The notes under the pieces were generated by a model, which was not told the DNA's origin, searched no databases, and saw only the letters and a list, made by a program, of their open reading frames with translations. A DNA stretch of 64,000 bases from positions 1 to 64,000 of the forward strand of contig NZ_AJYK02000003.1 of assembly GCF_000286955.2 (NCBI RefSeq), in the 5' to 3' direction. Positions within the stretch are counted from its first letter, which is position 1. Every line of letters begins with the position of its first letter. Below, in pieces: positions 56,717 through 64,000 of the stretch. This DNA is from Vibrio rumoiensis 1S-45 (GTDB lineage Bacteria > Pseudomonadota > Gammaproteobacteria > Enterobacterales > Vibrionaceae). The translations under genes were made by a program, and so were the position numbers.

Positions 56717-57298
56717 TTATTTCAGCGTGTCTTTCATGATGATGCAAGGCTCGATTTTTGCACGCTGTAAAACGTGTTGATCGATTACTGCTTCACGCTT
56801 GAATTTATAAGTCCCTAAAATCACGCGATACCAACTGCTGCCTTCCAGTTTAATAACTTTACTGTTTAGACCTTGAAACGCGATATTCGCTTTGCGTTGC
56901 TCTGCTTGTGCGGCACTTTTGTATGCGCCACATTGCATGATGTATGGGATTTTAGGTACGACAACTTCTTTTGCTTGTACTTCGATCTCACGTTTTGGCA
57001 ACGTCTCCATGTAATCCCATTTTTCTTCAGGGGGTGGAGGTAGAGCGTCGTTGGTTTTCGGTTTTGGCTTAGCGGCAACAGGAACTGTGTTCACAACAGG
57101 TTTTGTTGGTTCAGGATCATTACTAAGCATTGATAACAATGAAATCAGCCCGGCTAATAGGATCACGGCGATGATGGCGGCTTTCCAAGGGATTGCACGT
57201 GGCGCAGGTTTTTTTTTCGGCGCAGGCCTTCTTTGATTTCTATTGTTATTTTTTTTGTTAGGAGCTGGATTTTTTCTTACGTAATCTCGATTAGCCAC
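56717..57298 (-). CDS. ftsN: Cell-division protein FtsN
   Basis: 193 residues from GTG at 57298; a TTG at 57310 is possible. The short basic cytoplasmic head (ANRDYVRKN...) is typical of FtsN. One membrane helix is at about 39-58. A Pro/Lys-rich linker leads to a SPOR domain at about 118-193 (YIMQCGAYKSAAQAEQRKAN) that binds denuded septal glycan. It is shorter than E. coli FtsN (319) mainly in the linker, as expected for vibrios. It activates septal peptidoglycan synthesis. Confidence 0.88.
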   Translation of the reverse strand: MANRDYVRKNPAPNKKNNNRNQRRPAPKKKPAPRAIPWKAAIIAVILLAGLISLLSMLSNDPEPTKPVVNTVPVAAKPKPKTNDALPPPPEEKWDYMETLPKREIEVQAKEVVVPKIPYIMQCGAYKSAAQAEQRKANIAFQGLNSKVIKLEGSSWYRVILGTYKFKREAVIDQHVLQRAKIEPCIIMKDTLK

Positions 57299-57381
57299 GG
57301 TATGTAACAACTCAATAGAATAAAAAAGGAGCCATATGTTAATCCAGAATTTTGAGCAATACCATGACTAATAATGAAAGG

Positions 57382-57422
57382 TAGCCACAAATATGCCGAA
57401 TTTTCCGGCATTCTTGTGGCTA
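57382..57422 (-). terminator. Long hairpin between cytR and ftsN
   Basis: TAGCCACAA (57382-57390) and TTGTGGCTA (57414-57422) enclose ATGCCG/CGGCAT. The minus strand after it is only moderately T-rich. It likely ends the cytR transcript or shields its 3' end. Confidence 0.65.
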
Positions 57423-57458
57423 TTCTTGGTTGATTTGGCGTGGCCGCCATGTTGCTCT

Positions 57459-58463
57459 TTATGAGCGAGGAGGCGCGGCGCTATTGCGTACGACTAAGTT
57501 GGCTTCTAGTAGGCGAGAACCGGCTCTGACTTCACGACCTTTTAGGACTTCGAGCAACATTAACATCGATTGTTTACCAATTTCATATCTTGGCTGCGCA
57601 ATGGTAGTTAAAGGCGGATCGCAGTATTGAGAGAATTGAATATCATCAAACCCTACGATAGACAGATCTTGTGGCACTCGAAAACCTTGTTTTTTTGCTT
57701 GTTGAATCGCACCAATCGCCATGCTGTCGTTATGACAAAAAATGGCTGTGGGCGGCTCAGGCAAAGATAATAATTTGCTGGCGGTTTGCACACCTGATTC
57801 AAACGTAAAGTTGCCATGCACTTGATAATTTGGATCCATGGTAATGCCGGCACGTCTTAACGCTTGCTGATAACCTTGGTGACGGAATTGACATAATGTG
57901 GCTTCCATTGGCCCCGACATTTGAGCGATACGCTTGTGACCCATTTGAGTTAGGTAATTCACTACATCAAACGCCGCGGTTAAGTTATCAATGTGTACTG
58001 TTGGCAATTCTAGCTCTGGGGCGTATTCACACGCCATAACCATCGGCGGTAAATTTTTTTGTTCAGGTTTACTGACATCAAACGGAATATCGGTACCAAG
58101 CAATAACATGCCATCGGCTTGCTTAGTAAAAACGAGGTTTACAAAAGTGCTTTCACGTTTGAGTTGTTGACCACTGTCGCCCAGTAAAACAAGATAGTTG
58201 TGCTCTGCTGCGGTGTCTTCAATACCACGAATAATTTCAGTAAAGTAAGGATCACAAATGTCAGGGACGATAACAATGATGGTTTTGGATTCATTACGAC
58301 GTAAATTACGAGCCAATGAGTTGGGGGAGTAACCTGATTCTAAGACCGCATCTTCTACTCGCTTTCGAGTGGAGACCGATACTTTTTCAGGGTTCATCAA
58401 GGCCCGCGACACAGTGGCCGTGGATACCCCAGCTAATTGGGCAACTTCCTTCATTGTCGCCAT
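57459..58463 (-). CDS. cytR: Nucleoside-responsive repressor CytR (LacI family)
   Basis: 334 residues. N-terminal LacI helix-turn-helix (MKEVAQLAGVSTATVSRALM) and a periplasmic-binding-like effector domain (GYYSPNSLA-type linker, then IVPDICDPYFTEIIRGIE). CytR represses nucleoside uptake and catabolism genes together with CRP and is relieved by cytidine; in vibrios it also affects competence and biofilm. The start at 58463 has GGAGAG upstream; the frame extends 5 codons further. The priA-cytR-ftsN order is conserved. Confidence 0.9.
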   Translation of the reverse strand: MATMKEVAQLAGVSTATVSRALMNPEKVSVSTRKRVEDAVLESGYSPNSLARNLRRNESKTIIVIVPDICDPYFTEIIRGIEDTAAEHNYLVLLGDSGQQLKRESTFVNLVFTKQADGMLLLGTDIPFDVSKPEQKNLPPMVMACEYAPELELPTVHIDNLTAAFDVVNYLTQMGHKRIAQMSGPMEATLCQFRHQGYQQALRRAGITMDPNYQVHGNFTFESGVQTASKLLSLPEPPTAIFCHNDSMAIGAIQQAKKQGFRVPQDLSIVGFDDIQFSQYCDPPLTTIAQPRYEIGKQSMLMLLEVLKGREVRAGSRLLEANLVVRNSAAPPRS

Positions 58464-58658
58464 AAAATTTCTCTCCATGTTTCACATTATTGTGCCGAAA
58501 AAGGCAAAGTAGGCTTATATGCAAAAAAATTACCACGCTATAAGCAAAATATAGGATTTAGTATCCTATCTGTTAACGACTTCTTACTGTTATGTTGTTA
58601 TTTTATTCATTAAATTAAGTAGTTAACACCGTTTGCATGACAATTCTTACATAATAAT

Positions 58659-58674
58659 GGTGATATGCATCACA
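58659..58674. promoter_or_regulatory. CRP-like site between cytR and priA
   Basis: GGTGA-TATGCA-TCACA has 9 of 10 bases of the TGTGA-N6-TCACA consensus. It lies about 196 bases upstream of the cytR start. CRP control of cytR is known in E. coli. Confidence 0.5.
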
Positions 58675-58705
58675 TAGAATGGTTTTGTTTTAAGCTTGAG
58701 GGGGA

Positions 58706-60907
58706 TCAGCGCAAATCTTGCGGCTCAACATCCACTGACCAGCGGACTTTTTTGGCTAATGGTAGAAGTTGAATGACAGGCTTCGATGAGGCTAGAAGCC
58801 TTTGCATAAGAGGCCTTGTTGACACTTGTAACATTAATTGCCAGCGAAATTTACCTGCACGTTTGGCAAGAGGTGCAGGCATAGGGCCGAGCACTAAGCA
58901 ATGTTCATCATAGAGCGGATTCGCTTCTAATGTGTGGCGAACTTGCCTTAAAAAGGCTTCAACGGTGTCGTTATCATTACCTTCAGCGCGGATCAAGGTG
59001 ATAAAAGTAAAAGGTGGCAATTGTGCCATTTTTCTTTCGGTTAAAGCCGTTTTAGCAAAATGCTGATAATCCTTATGCAAGAGGGACTGTAGCAAAGCAT
59101 GTTCGGGGTGATGAGTTTGCAATAACACTTCCCCCGGTTTACTGGCGCGCCCAGCCCGACCAGCTACTTGAATGAACAGTTGTGCTAGTCGCTCTGAAGC
59201 TCGGAAGTCACTGCTGTATAATGATCCATCAACATCTAATAACCCCACTAAAGTCACATTTGGGAAGTGGTGCCCTTTAGCGAGCATTTGTGTTCCAATC
59301 AAAATTTGATATTCACCGTTGCGAATAGCATCCAAAGCGTTTTCTAAGCTGCCTTTACGACGAGTGCTATCGCGATCAATTCGGATGGTTTTGTATTCAG
59401 GAAAGAGCAATTCAAGTTGTTTTTCAAGTTGCTCGGTACCGACACCCACAGAAACAAGCTGCGTGGAGCCACAGCCTTGGCATTGGTGGATAACCGACTT
59501 TTGTGATCCGCAGTGGTGGCAACGAATTTCTTGGCTACCTTGATGGAAGGTATAGTAGGCATCGCAGCGTTTACATTCCGCAATCCACCCACATTCATGG
59601 CACATTAATGCAGGTGAAAAGCCACGTCGATTTAAAAACAACATCACTTGATTGCCTGCGGTTAAATGACGACGCATTTGCGCAATGAGTGGTGCGGACA
59701 ATCCGCCCTCTAAATACAAGCCTTTAATATCAAGTACGTGATGAGTTGCGGCTTGTGCATTACCTGCGCGTTTACTTAAATTTAAATAATGATACTTGCC
59801 TGTTTGGGCATTATGTAGCGTTTCAAGTGCAGGGGTTGCCGAACCTAACACGACTGGAATGTTTTCTTTATGTCCCCTCATTACCGCCACATCTCTGGCG
59901 TGATAGCGCAACGTGTCTTGTTGCTTGTAAGAGGCATCGTGTTCTTCATCCACGATAATGATCCCCAGATCGGCAAAAGGGGTGAAAAGGGCGGAGCGAG
60001 TACCAATCACAATACCGGCGTTTTTGTCACGAGCCGATAACCAAGCGTTAAGGCGCTCGGTATCATTAAGAGCAGAGTGCATGACTTCGACCGGCACATT
60101 AAAACGACGCTTAAAACGATTAATAGTTTGCGGTGTTAAACCAATTTCAGGGACGAGCACCAAGGCTTGCTTTCCTTTATCTAAAACTGGTTTGATTAAG
60201 TTTAGATAAACTTCAGTTTTGCCTGAACCGGTAACACCATCAATTAAATAACAACCAAACCCTTGGTGGTTATTGATGGTGGCAACCGCAATGGCTTGCT
60301 CTTCATTGAGTTGCGGTTTGAGATGGCTATTTTCTAGTTCTGTTGGCCATTGAGCTTTTTTAGGCTGGGTGTGCTTTGCTTCAATCCACCCTTTCTCTTG
60401 CAGTGTTTTTAACGTGCTACTGCTGATGTCTTCCTCAATCATCGCTTGGTGAGAGAGTGAGCCATTTTCAAGCATGCGTACCACTTTGGCTTGTAAATGC
60501 GCGCGACCAAATCCTGAAGCTAACTGATTTTTGCCCGCTTCGGTAATATGCCATTGCTTTAAACTGGCAAAATCGGCAGGTTTGCCTTTTTTAAGTAAAG
60601 ACGGCAGAGCCATGGCTAACGTATCTCCTAAAGGAAATTGATAGAATTGGCTGCACCATTGTAACAGTTGATATAAAGGTTGAGGCCAAACCGGCTGAGT
60701 GTCTAAACATGATTTAAGCGGTTTGAGCTGCTCGATGGGGAAATCTGAGGTATGAACTAGCCCAACCACGATACCGGTTAAGGTTTGGCGGCCAAAAGGA
60801 ACCGATACGCGTCCGCCAATCACAGGAAAAAGATAGTTGGGAACTAAATAGTCAAAGCACTTATCTAATGGAATAGGTAAGGCAACTTGCGCGATAGTGG
60901 GTTGCAT
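58706..60907 (-). CDS. priA: Primosomal protein N' (PriA helicase)
   Basis: 733 residues. Restarts stalled replication forks by recognising branched DNA and loading DnaB. Walker A GVTGSGKTE is near 224-232 and the DEAH-like box VDEEHDASY near 320. Zinc-binding cysteines lie in CHECGWIAECKRC, CHHCG and CQGCG. The helicase end motif LFIQVAGRAGRA is intact. The start MQPTIAQVALPIPLDKCFDY matches the family. It is divergent from rpmE. Confidence 0.94.
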   Translation of the reverse strand: MQPTIAQVALPIPLDKCFDYLVPNYLFPVIGGRVSVPFGRQTLTGIVVGLVHTSDFPIEQLKPLKSCLDTQPVWPQPLYQLLQWCSQFYQFPLGDTLAMALPSLLKKGKPADFASLKQWHITEAGKNQLASGFGRAHLQAKVVRMLENGSLSHQAMIEEDISSSTLKTLQEKGWIEAKHTQPKKAQWPTELENSHLKPQLNEEQAIAVATINNHQGFGCYLIDGVTGSGKTEVYLNLIKPVLDKGKQALVLVPEIGLTPQTINRFKRRFNVPVEVMHSALNDTERLNAWLSARDKNAGIVIGTRSALFTPFADLGIIIVDEEHDASYKQQDTLRYHARDVAVMRGHKENIPVVLGSATPALETLHNAQTGKYHYLNLSKRAGNAQAATHHVLDIKGLYLEGGLSAPLIAQMRRHLTAGNQVMLFLNRRGFSPALMCHECGWIAECKRCDAYYTFHQGSQEIRCHHCGSQKSVIHQCQGCGSTQLVSVGVGTEQLEKQLELLFPEYKTIRIDRDSTRRKGSLENALDAIRNGEYQILIGTQMLAKGHHFPNVTLVGLLDVDGSLYSSDFRASERLAQLFIQVAGRAGRASKPGEVLLQTHHPEHALLQSLLHKDYQHFAKTALTERKMAQLPPFTFITLIRAEGNDNDTVEAFLRQVRHTLEANPLYDEHCLVLGPMPAPLAKRAGKFRWQLMLQVSTRPLMQRLLASSKPVIQLLPLAKKVRWSVDVEPQDLR

Positions 60908-61029
60908 AGGGCGAGGAAGGTTCCTTGTCGTGCATGAAAAGTGAATCGAAGCCTATGATAAAGCAGTCGTTACTGATATAAAACTTAAATATTGTTGGAA
61001 AATAGACCAAATGTGTTGATCGATTGCGG

Positions 61030-61179
61030 CGGATTCATTACTATACTGCGCCTCGAACGATGCAGATTTCTGTATCATTATTAAAAACTACGTATGGTGT
61101 CTGGCCACTTTTTATCTTCTTGTAGAAGTATAAAGAGGAAGAACTAGATAGCGATACGGACCAATATAAGGTTTGTCCT
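61030..61179 (+). promoter_or_regulatory. rpmE promoter and leader
   Basis: A -10-like TATACT lies at 61042-61047, giving an mRNA leader of about 125 bases. The leader has short complementary blocks, including CTTCTTGTAGAAG near 61112. Ribosomal-protein leaders for L31 are known in gammaproteobacteria. Autoregulation here is inference, and no -35 is clear. Confidence 0.4.
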
Positions 61180-61398
61180 ATGAAAACTGGTATCCACCCA
61201 GAATACAAAGCAGTAGCAGCAACTTGTTCTTGCGGTAACGCATTTGAGTTCAACACTACTCTAGCTAAAGAATCAATTCACCTAGACGTATGTGACAAAT
61301 GTCACCCATTCTACACTGGTAAGCAACGTATCGTAGATACAGGCGGCCGTGTTGATCGCTTCAACAAGCGTTTTGGTGCTCTTAGCAGCAAAAAATAA
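61180..61398 (+). CDS. rpmE: 50S ribosomal protein L31, zinc-binding form
   Basis: 72 residues. Small large-subunit protein that bridges to the 30S. Cys16, Cys18, Cys38 and Cys41 (TCSCG and VCDKC) make it the zinc-binding (C+) paralog, not the zinc-free one used in zinc starvation. Start [12 protein letters not shown] is standard, with its terminator at 61441. Confidence 0.96.
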   Translation: MKTGIHPEYKAVAATCSCGNAFEFNTTLAKESIHLDVCDKCHPFYTGKQRIVDTGGRVDRFNKRFGALSSKK

Positions 61399-61440
61399 TC
61401 TTCCTCTAAAAAATTATATTTTAGCGTTAGACAGAATTAT

Positions 61441-61468
61441 AAAGGGATGCCATGGGCATCCCTTTTTT
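61441..61468 (+). terminator. Terminator of rpmE
   Basis: AAAGGGATGCC (61441-61451) pairs with GGCATCCCTTT (61455-61465), followed by T. Confidence 0.9.
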
Positions 61469-61560
61469 ATTGTCTTAAAATTACTTTTCTTGACTAGGAA
61501 GTTAGTAAACGATCTATTAAGATTCATTTATCCCTACCGATACTCCAGGAATACCTAATT

Positions 61561-62817
61561 ATGTCAGATGAGCAGCAAAAAAATGATTTTCGCCAACAAG
61601 CTCTGGATTACCACGCCGTACCAACGGCAGGTAAAATTGCTATCGCTTTAACCAAACCTGCAGATACAGCAGAAGACCTAGCATTAGCTTATAGCCCGGG
61701 TGTGGCTGAACCTGTTCGCGAAATCGCGCTGAATCCTGATAATGCCTACAAGTACACTGGTAAAGGCAACATGGTTGCGGTGATTTCAAATGGTACGGCT
61801 ATTTTGGGTTTAGGTAACTTAGGTCCATTAGCATCAAAACCAGTTATGGAAGGTAAAGCATTACTGTTTAAACGCTTCGCTGACTTAGATTCGATTGATA
61901 TTCAAGTGAAACACCGCACGATTGATGAATTCGTAGATACAGTGGCTAACATTGCCGATACCTTTGGTGGCATTAACTTAGAAGATATCAAAGCACCAGA
62001 CTGTTTTGAAATTGAACGCCAATTGATTGAGCGTTGTGATGTGCCTGTTTTCCACGACGATCAGCACGGTACTGCAATTGTTACTGCGGCAGGCATGTTG
62101 AATGCTATTGAGCTGCAAGGTAAGAAATTATCAGAATGTAAAATTGTTTGTTTAGGCGCGGGCGCAGCAGCCGTCGCATGTATGGAATTGTTGATTAAAT
62201 GTGGCGCATTGCGTGAAAAGATTTACATGCTGGATCGCAAAGGGGTGATTCACACTCGTCGTGATGATTTGAATGAATACAAGCAATTGTTCGCCAACAA
62301 CACTGACATGCGCACATTGGAAGATGTGATTGAAGATGCAGATTTATTCTTAGGTGTTTCGGGGCCAAACCTTTTACCACCAGAAGCGTTAGCATTAATG
62401 GCAGAAAAGCCGGTGGTTTTTGCATGTTCAAATCCAGATCCTGAAATTCAGCCTGAATTGGCGCATAAAGTCCGTAATGATTTGATCATGGGGACAGGCC
62501 GCAGCGATTATCCAAACCAAGTCAATAACGTCATTTGTTTCCCGTTTATTTTCCGTGGTGCATTGGATGTGCGTGCAAGCGAGATCAACACTGAAATGAA
62601 ACTGGCCGCGGTGGAAGCAATTCGCCAATTAGCGAAAGAAGAAGTGCCTGCTGAAGTATTAAAAGCTGCGGGTGTGGATAGCTTATCATTTGGCTGTGAT
62701 TACATTATTCCAAAGCCGATGGATCCTCGCTTGCTACCACGTGTTGCCGGCGCCGTTGCGCGCGCAGCAATGGAATCGGGTGTGGCACGTATTGAGTTGC
62801 CAGAAAAGTATAAGTAA
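61561..62817 (+). CDS. Malic enzyme (probably NADP-dependent)
   Basis: 418 residues. Oxidative decarboxylation of malate to pyruvate, supplying NADPH or pyruvate. Seen: [12 protein letters not shown] near residues 46-57, the catalytic region [11 protein letters not shown] near 162-172, and the dinucleotide motif [14 protein letters not shown] near 199-212. The chain lacks the C-terminal phosphotransacetylase-like domain of E. coli MaeB (759 residues), so it is the short bacterial type. Cofactor choice is not certain from sequence. The ATG follows CAGGAAT. Confidence 0.9.
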   Translation: MSDEQQKNDFRQQALDYHAVPTAGKIAIALTKPADTAEDLALAYSPGVAEPVREIALNPDNAYKYTGKGNMVAVISNGTAILGLGNLGPLASKPVMEGKALLFKRFADLDSIDIQVKHRTIDEFVDTVANIADTFGGINLEDIKAPDCFEIERQLIERCDVPVFHDDQHGTAIVTAAGMLNAIELQGKKLSECKIVCLGAGAAAVACMELLIKCGALREKIYMLDRKGVIHTRRDDLNEYKQLFANNTDMRTLEDVIEDADLFLGVSGPNLLPPEALALMAEKPVVFACSNPDPEIQPELAHKVRNDLIMGTGRSDYPNQVNNVICFPFIFRGALDVRASEINTEMKLAAVEAIRQLAKEEVPAEVLKAAGVDSLSFGCDYIIPKPMDPRLLPRVAGAVARAAMESGVARIELPEKYK

Positions 62818-62863
62818 AAATGATGAGGGAACGAGTCCCTGGTTACTTGTAATTAAGAAAAGC

Positions 62864-62896
62864 AAAAGCCCGATCGTGTTATTCGATCGGGCTTTT
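62864..62896. terminator. Terminator between malic enzyme and metJ
   Basis: AAAAGCCCGATCG (62864-62876) pairs perfectly with CGATCGGGCTTTT (62884-62896). It serves the converging genes. Confidence 0.9.
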
Positions 62897-62966
62897 CTAT
62901 TTGTTATTTTTGTTTTTTCTATTCGCTTTTTTCTAGGGACAGGTCATTGGTGCCTAGGAGCGTCTT

Positions 62967-63284
62967 TTAATCATCAAATGCTTCAAACTCAATGCCCATT
63001 TCCGTCATCAGTTTTTTCACTTCTGTTGGAATGTCGTCAGGGCGATCTTTTCGCAAATCTTCATCGGTTGGTAATGGTTGGCCAGTATAAGCATGCAAGA
63101 ATGCTTCACATAACAACTCACTGTTGGTGGCGTGGCGTAAATTATTAACTTGGCGACGAGTTCGCTCATCCGTCAATATTTTCAGTACCTTGAGAGGAAT
63201 TGAAACCGTGATTTTTTTAACTTGTTCGTTTTTCTTTCCATGCTCTGCATATGGGCTAATGTATTCACCATTCCAATCTGCCAT
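62967..63284 (-). CDS. metJ: Methionine repressor MetJ
   Basis: 105 residues. Ribbon-helix-helix repressor that uses S-adenosylmethionine as co-repressor. The strand [20 protein letters not shown] and the helix [19 protein letters not shown] are nearly identical to E. coli MetJ. The start at 63284 has AAGG upstream; the GTG one codon earlier is less likely. It is divergent from metB, with met boxes in between. Confidence 0.96.
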   Translation of the reverse strand: MADWNGEYISPYAEHGKKNEQVKKITVSIPLKVLKILTDERTRRQVNNLRHATNSELLCEAFLHAYTGQPLPTDEDLRKDRPDDIPTEVKKLMTEMGIEFEAFDD

Positions 63285-63358
63285 CACGCACCTTCGTTGT
63301 TTGTTATTTATATTAGTGGCTGAAAGTCGATTTTAGCGGCATGCACCGCCATAAGTAA

Positions 63359-63390
63359 AGACGTTTAGATGGCTAGCGCTCTTGACGTCT
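63359..63390. promoter_or_regulatory. MetJ operator: four tandem met boxes
   Basis: Four contiguous 8-base units: AGACGTTT, AGATGGCT, AGCGCTCT, TGACGTCT. They match consensus AGACGTCT at 7, 6, 5 and 7 of 8 positions. They lie between the divergent metJ and metB genes, so MetJ should repress one or both. Confidence 0.85.
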
Positions 63391-63540
63391 TACGTTTCGA
63401 GAGATAAAGTATCGGAAAACTTCGATACTCGCTAAAAAAGCGGTAAGATTGTCGTTCGTATTCTCGTATTAATGATTAGTGATTGCTGTGTTTCGATCTC
63501 TGCAAAGAAAGAGCTTCAGCAAATGGAAAGGAATAAGCCG

Positions 63541-64000
63541 ATGAGTTCTAGAAAGCCTGCTACTGTTGCGGTTCGCACTGGTATTGAATCTGATACCCAA
63601 TATCACGCGGTTGTCCCACCGATTTATCTTTCGACCAATTATGGTTTTCCTGCTTTTGGTGAAGTCCCTCAGTACGATTACACACGTTCAGGCAACCCTA
63701 ACCGTGGCTTATTAGAGCAAGCATTATCTGAATTAGAATCTGGCGCAGGAGCGGTGATCACCAACTGTGGCACTTCCGCATTAAATTTATGGATCTCTGC
63801 TTTCCTTGGTCCTGATGATTTAATCATCGCACCTCATGACTGTTATGGCGGAACCTATCGCTTATTTAATACTCGCGCGCAAAAAGGTGATTTTAAGGTC
63901 CAATTTGTTGATCAATCAAACCAAGCTGAATTTGATGCCGCGATTGCTAAAAATCCTAAACTGATTTTATTAGAAACACCGTCTAACCCACTAGTTCGTG
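63541..64000 (+). CDS. metB: Cystathionine gamma-synthase, 5' part
   Basis: First 153 codons; the gene runs off the window. It joins an activated homoserine ester to cysteine in methionine synthesis. Start MSSRKPATVAVRTGIESDTQ with AAAGGAA upstream. YDYTRSGNPNRGLLEQALSE and the PLP-site region LIIAPHDCYGGTYRLF match the Cys/Met PLP family. The PLP-binding Lys is not reached. Its place next to metJ with met boxes favours MetB over a lyase. Confidence 0.92.
   Translation, partial: MSSRKPATVAVRTGIESDTQYHAVVPPIYLSTNYGFPAFGEVPQYDYTRSGNPNRGLLEQALSELESGAGAVITNCGTSALNLWISAFLGPDDLIIAPHDCYGGTYRLFNTRAQKGDFKVQFVDQSNQAEFDAAIAKNPKLILLETPSNPLVR

Overview
The window looks like a piece of the larger chromosome of a Vibrio or close relative in the Vibrionaceae. 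The main reason is gene order and protein similarity to the gammaproteobacterial core, recognised from memory. The block metB / metJ - malic enzyme - rpmE / priA - cytR - ftsN - hslV - hslU - menA - rraA / zapB / glpX is the known enteric/vibrio arrangement, as are uvrD, fieF-pfkA-tpiA, argP/argO, rlmJ-gor/prlC and uspA/ftnA/uspB/yhiN. A bifunctional ornithine-lipid synthase (OlsF) and a DUF3612-type XRE regulator also fit vibrios. No database search was possible, so all names rest on reading the proteins and motifs.

Layout. 1-20 is the 3' end of a tRNA-Pro gene with its terminator. 464-5965 is a peptide-type (Dpp/Opp) ABC importer: fused double ATPase, binding protein, two permeases. A Gfo/Idh/MocA oxidoreductase (6062-7045) follows the importer's terminator. 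7093-9742 holds two tandem paralogous outer-membrane proteins; the upstream copy has a long, possibly structured leader. 10156-16494 is housekeeping: gor, rlmJ, prlC and the arginine-export pair argP/argO. 16642-22353 is the glyoxylate shunt (aceA, malate synthase G) with a divergent regulator and a palindromic operator candidate. 22509-34857 is mixed: a Tat-exported PhoX-like phosphatase, asnC, a periplasmic-sensing GGDEF/EAL protein, rsmJ, a retropepsin-like protein, an unknown Cys/Lys-rich protein, a YigM-type transporter, and uspA/ftnA/uspB/yhiN. 34858-35570 is decayed DNA with the 3' end of a DASS-type anion transporter gene. 35571-41523 is a compact seven-gene minus-strand cluster: DedA, ATP-grasp, DinB-like, NRDE, YHS, DoxX-like, OlsF. 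41524-43207 holds a DUF4870 gene, repeats and a frameshifted beta-propeller pseudogene. 43208 to the end is core chromosome: uvrD, fieF, pfkA, tpiA, MATE pump, glpX, zapB, rraA, menA, hslUV, ftsN, cytR, priA, rpmE, malic enzyme, metJ and the start of metB.

How parts work together. AceA and malate synthase G carry acetate and fatty-acid carbon around the decarboxylating TCA steps, while GlpX, TpiA, PfkA and malic enzyme manage glycolytic and gluconeogenic flux. HslV is a protease peptidase and HslU its unfoldase; a consensus heat-shock promoter lies upstream, but hslU as written carries a one-base deletion. MetJ has an array of met boxes in the metJ-metB gap.

Most notable items: the OlsF/ATP-grasp/DedA envelope cluster, a short dispersed repeat (core ACTTGGGTATA) in at least five intergenic places, the hslU frameshift, a hairpin over the zapB ribosome-binding region, the tandem outer-membrane pair with its leader, and the operator palindrome of the glyoxylate-linked regulator. 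I see no CRISPR array, no insertion sequence with a transposase and no prophage.
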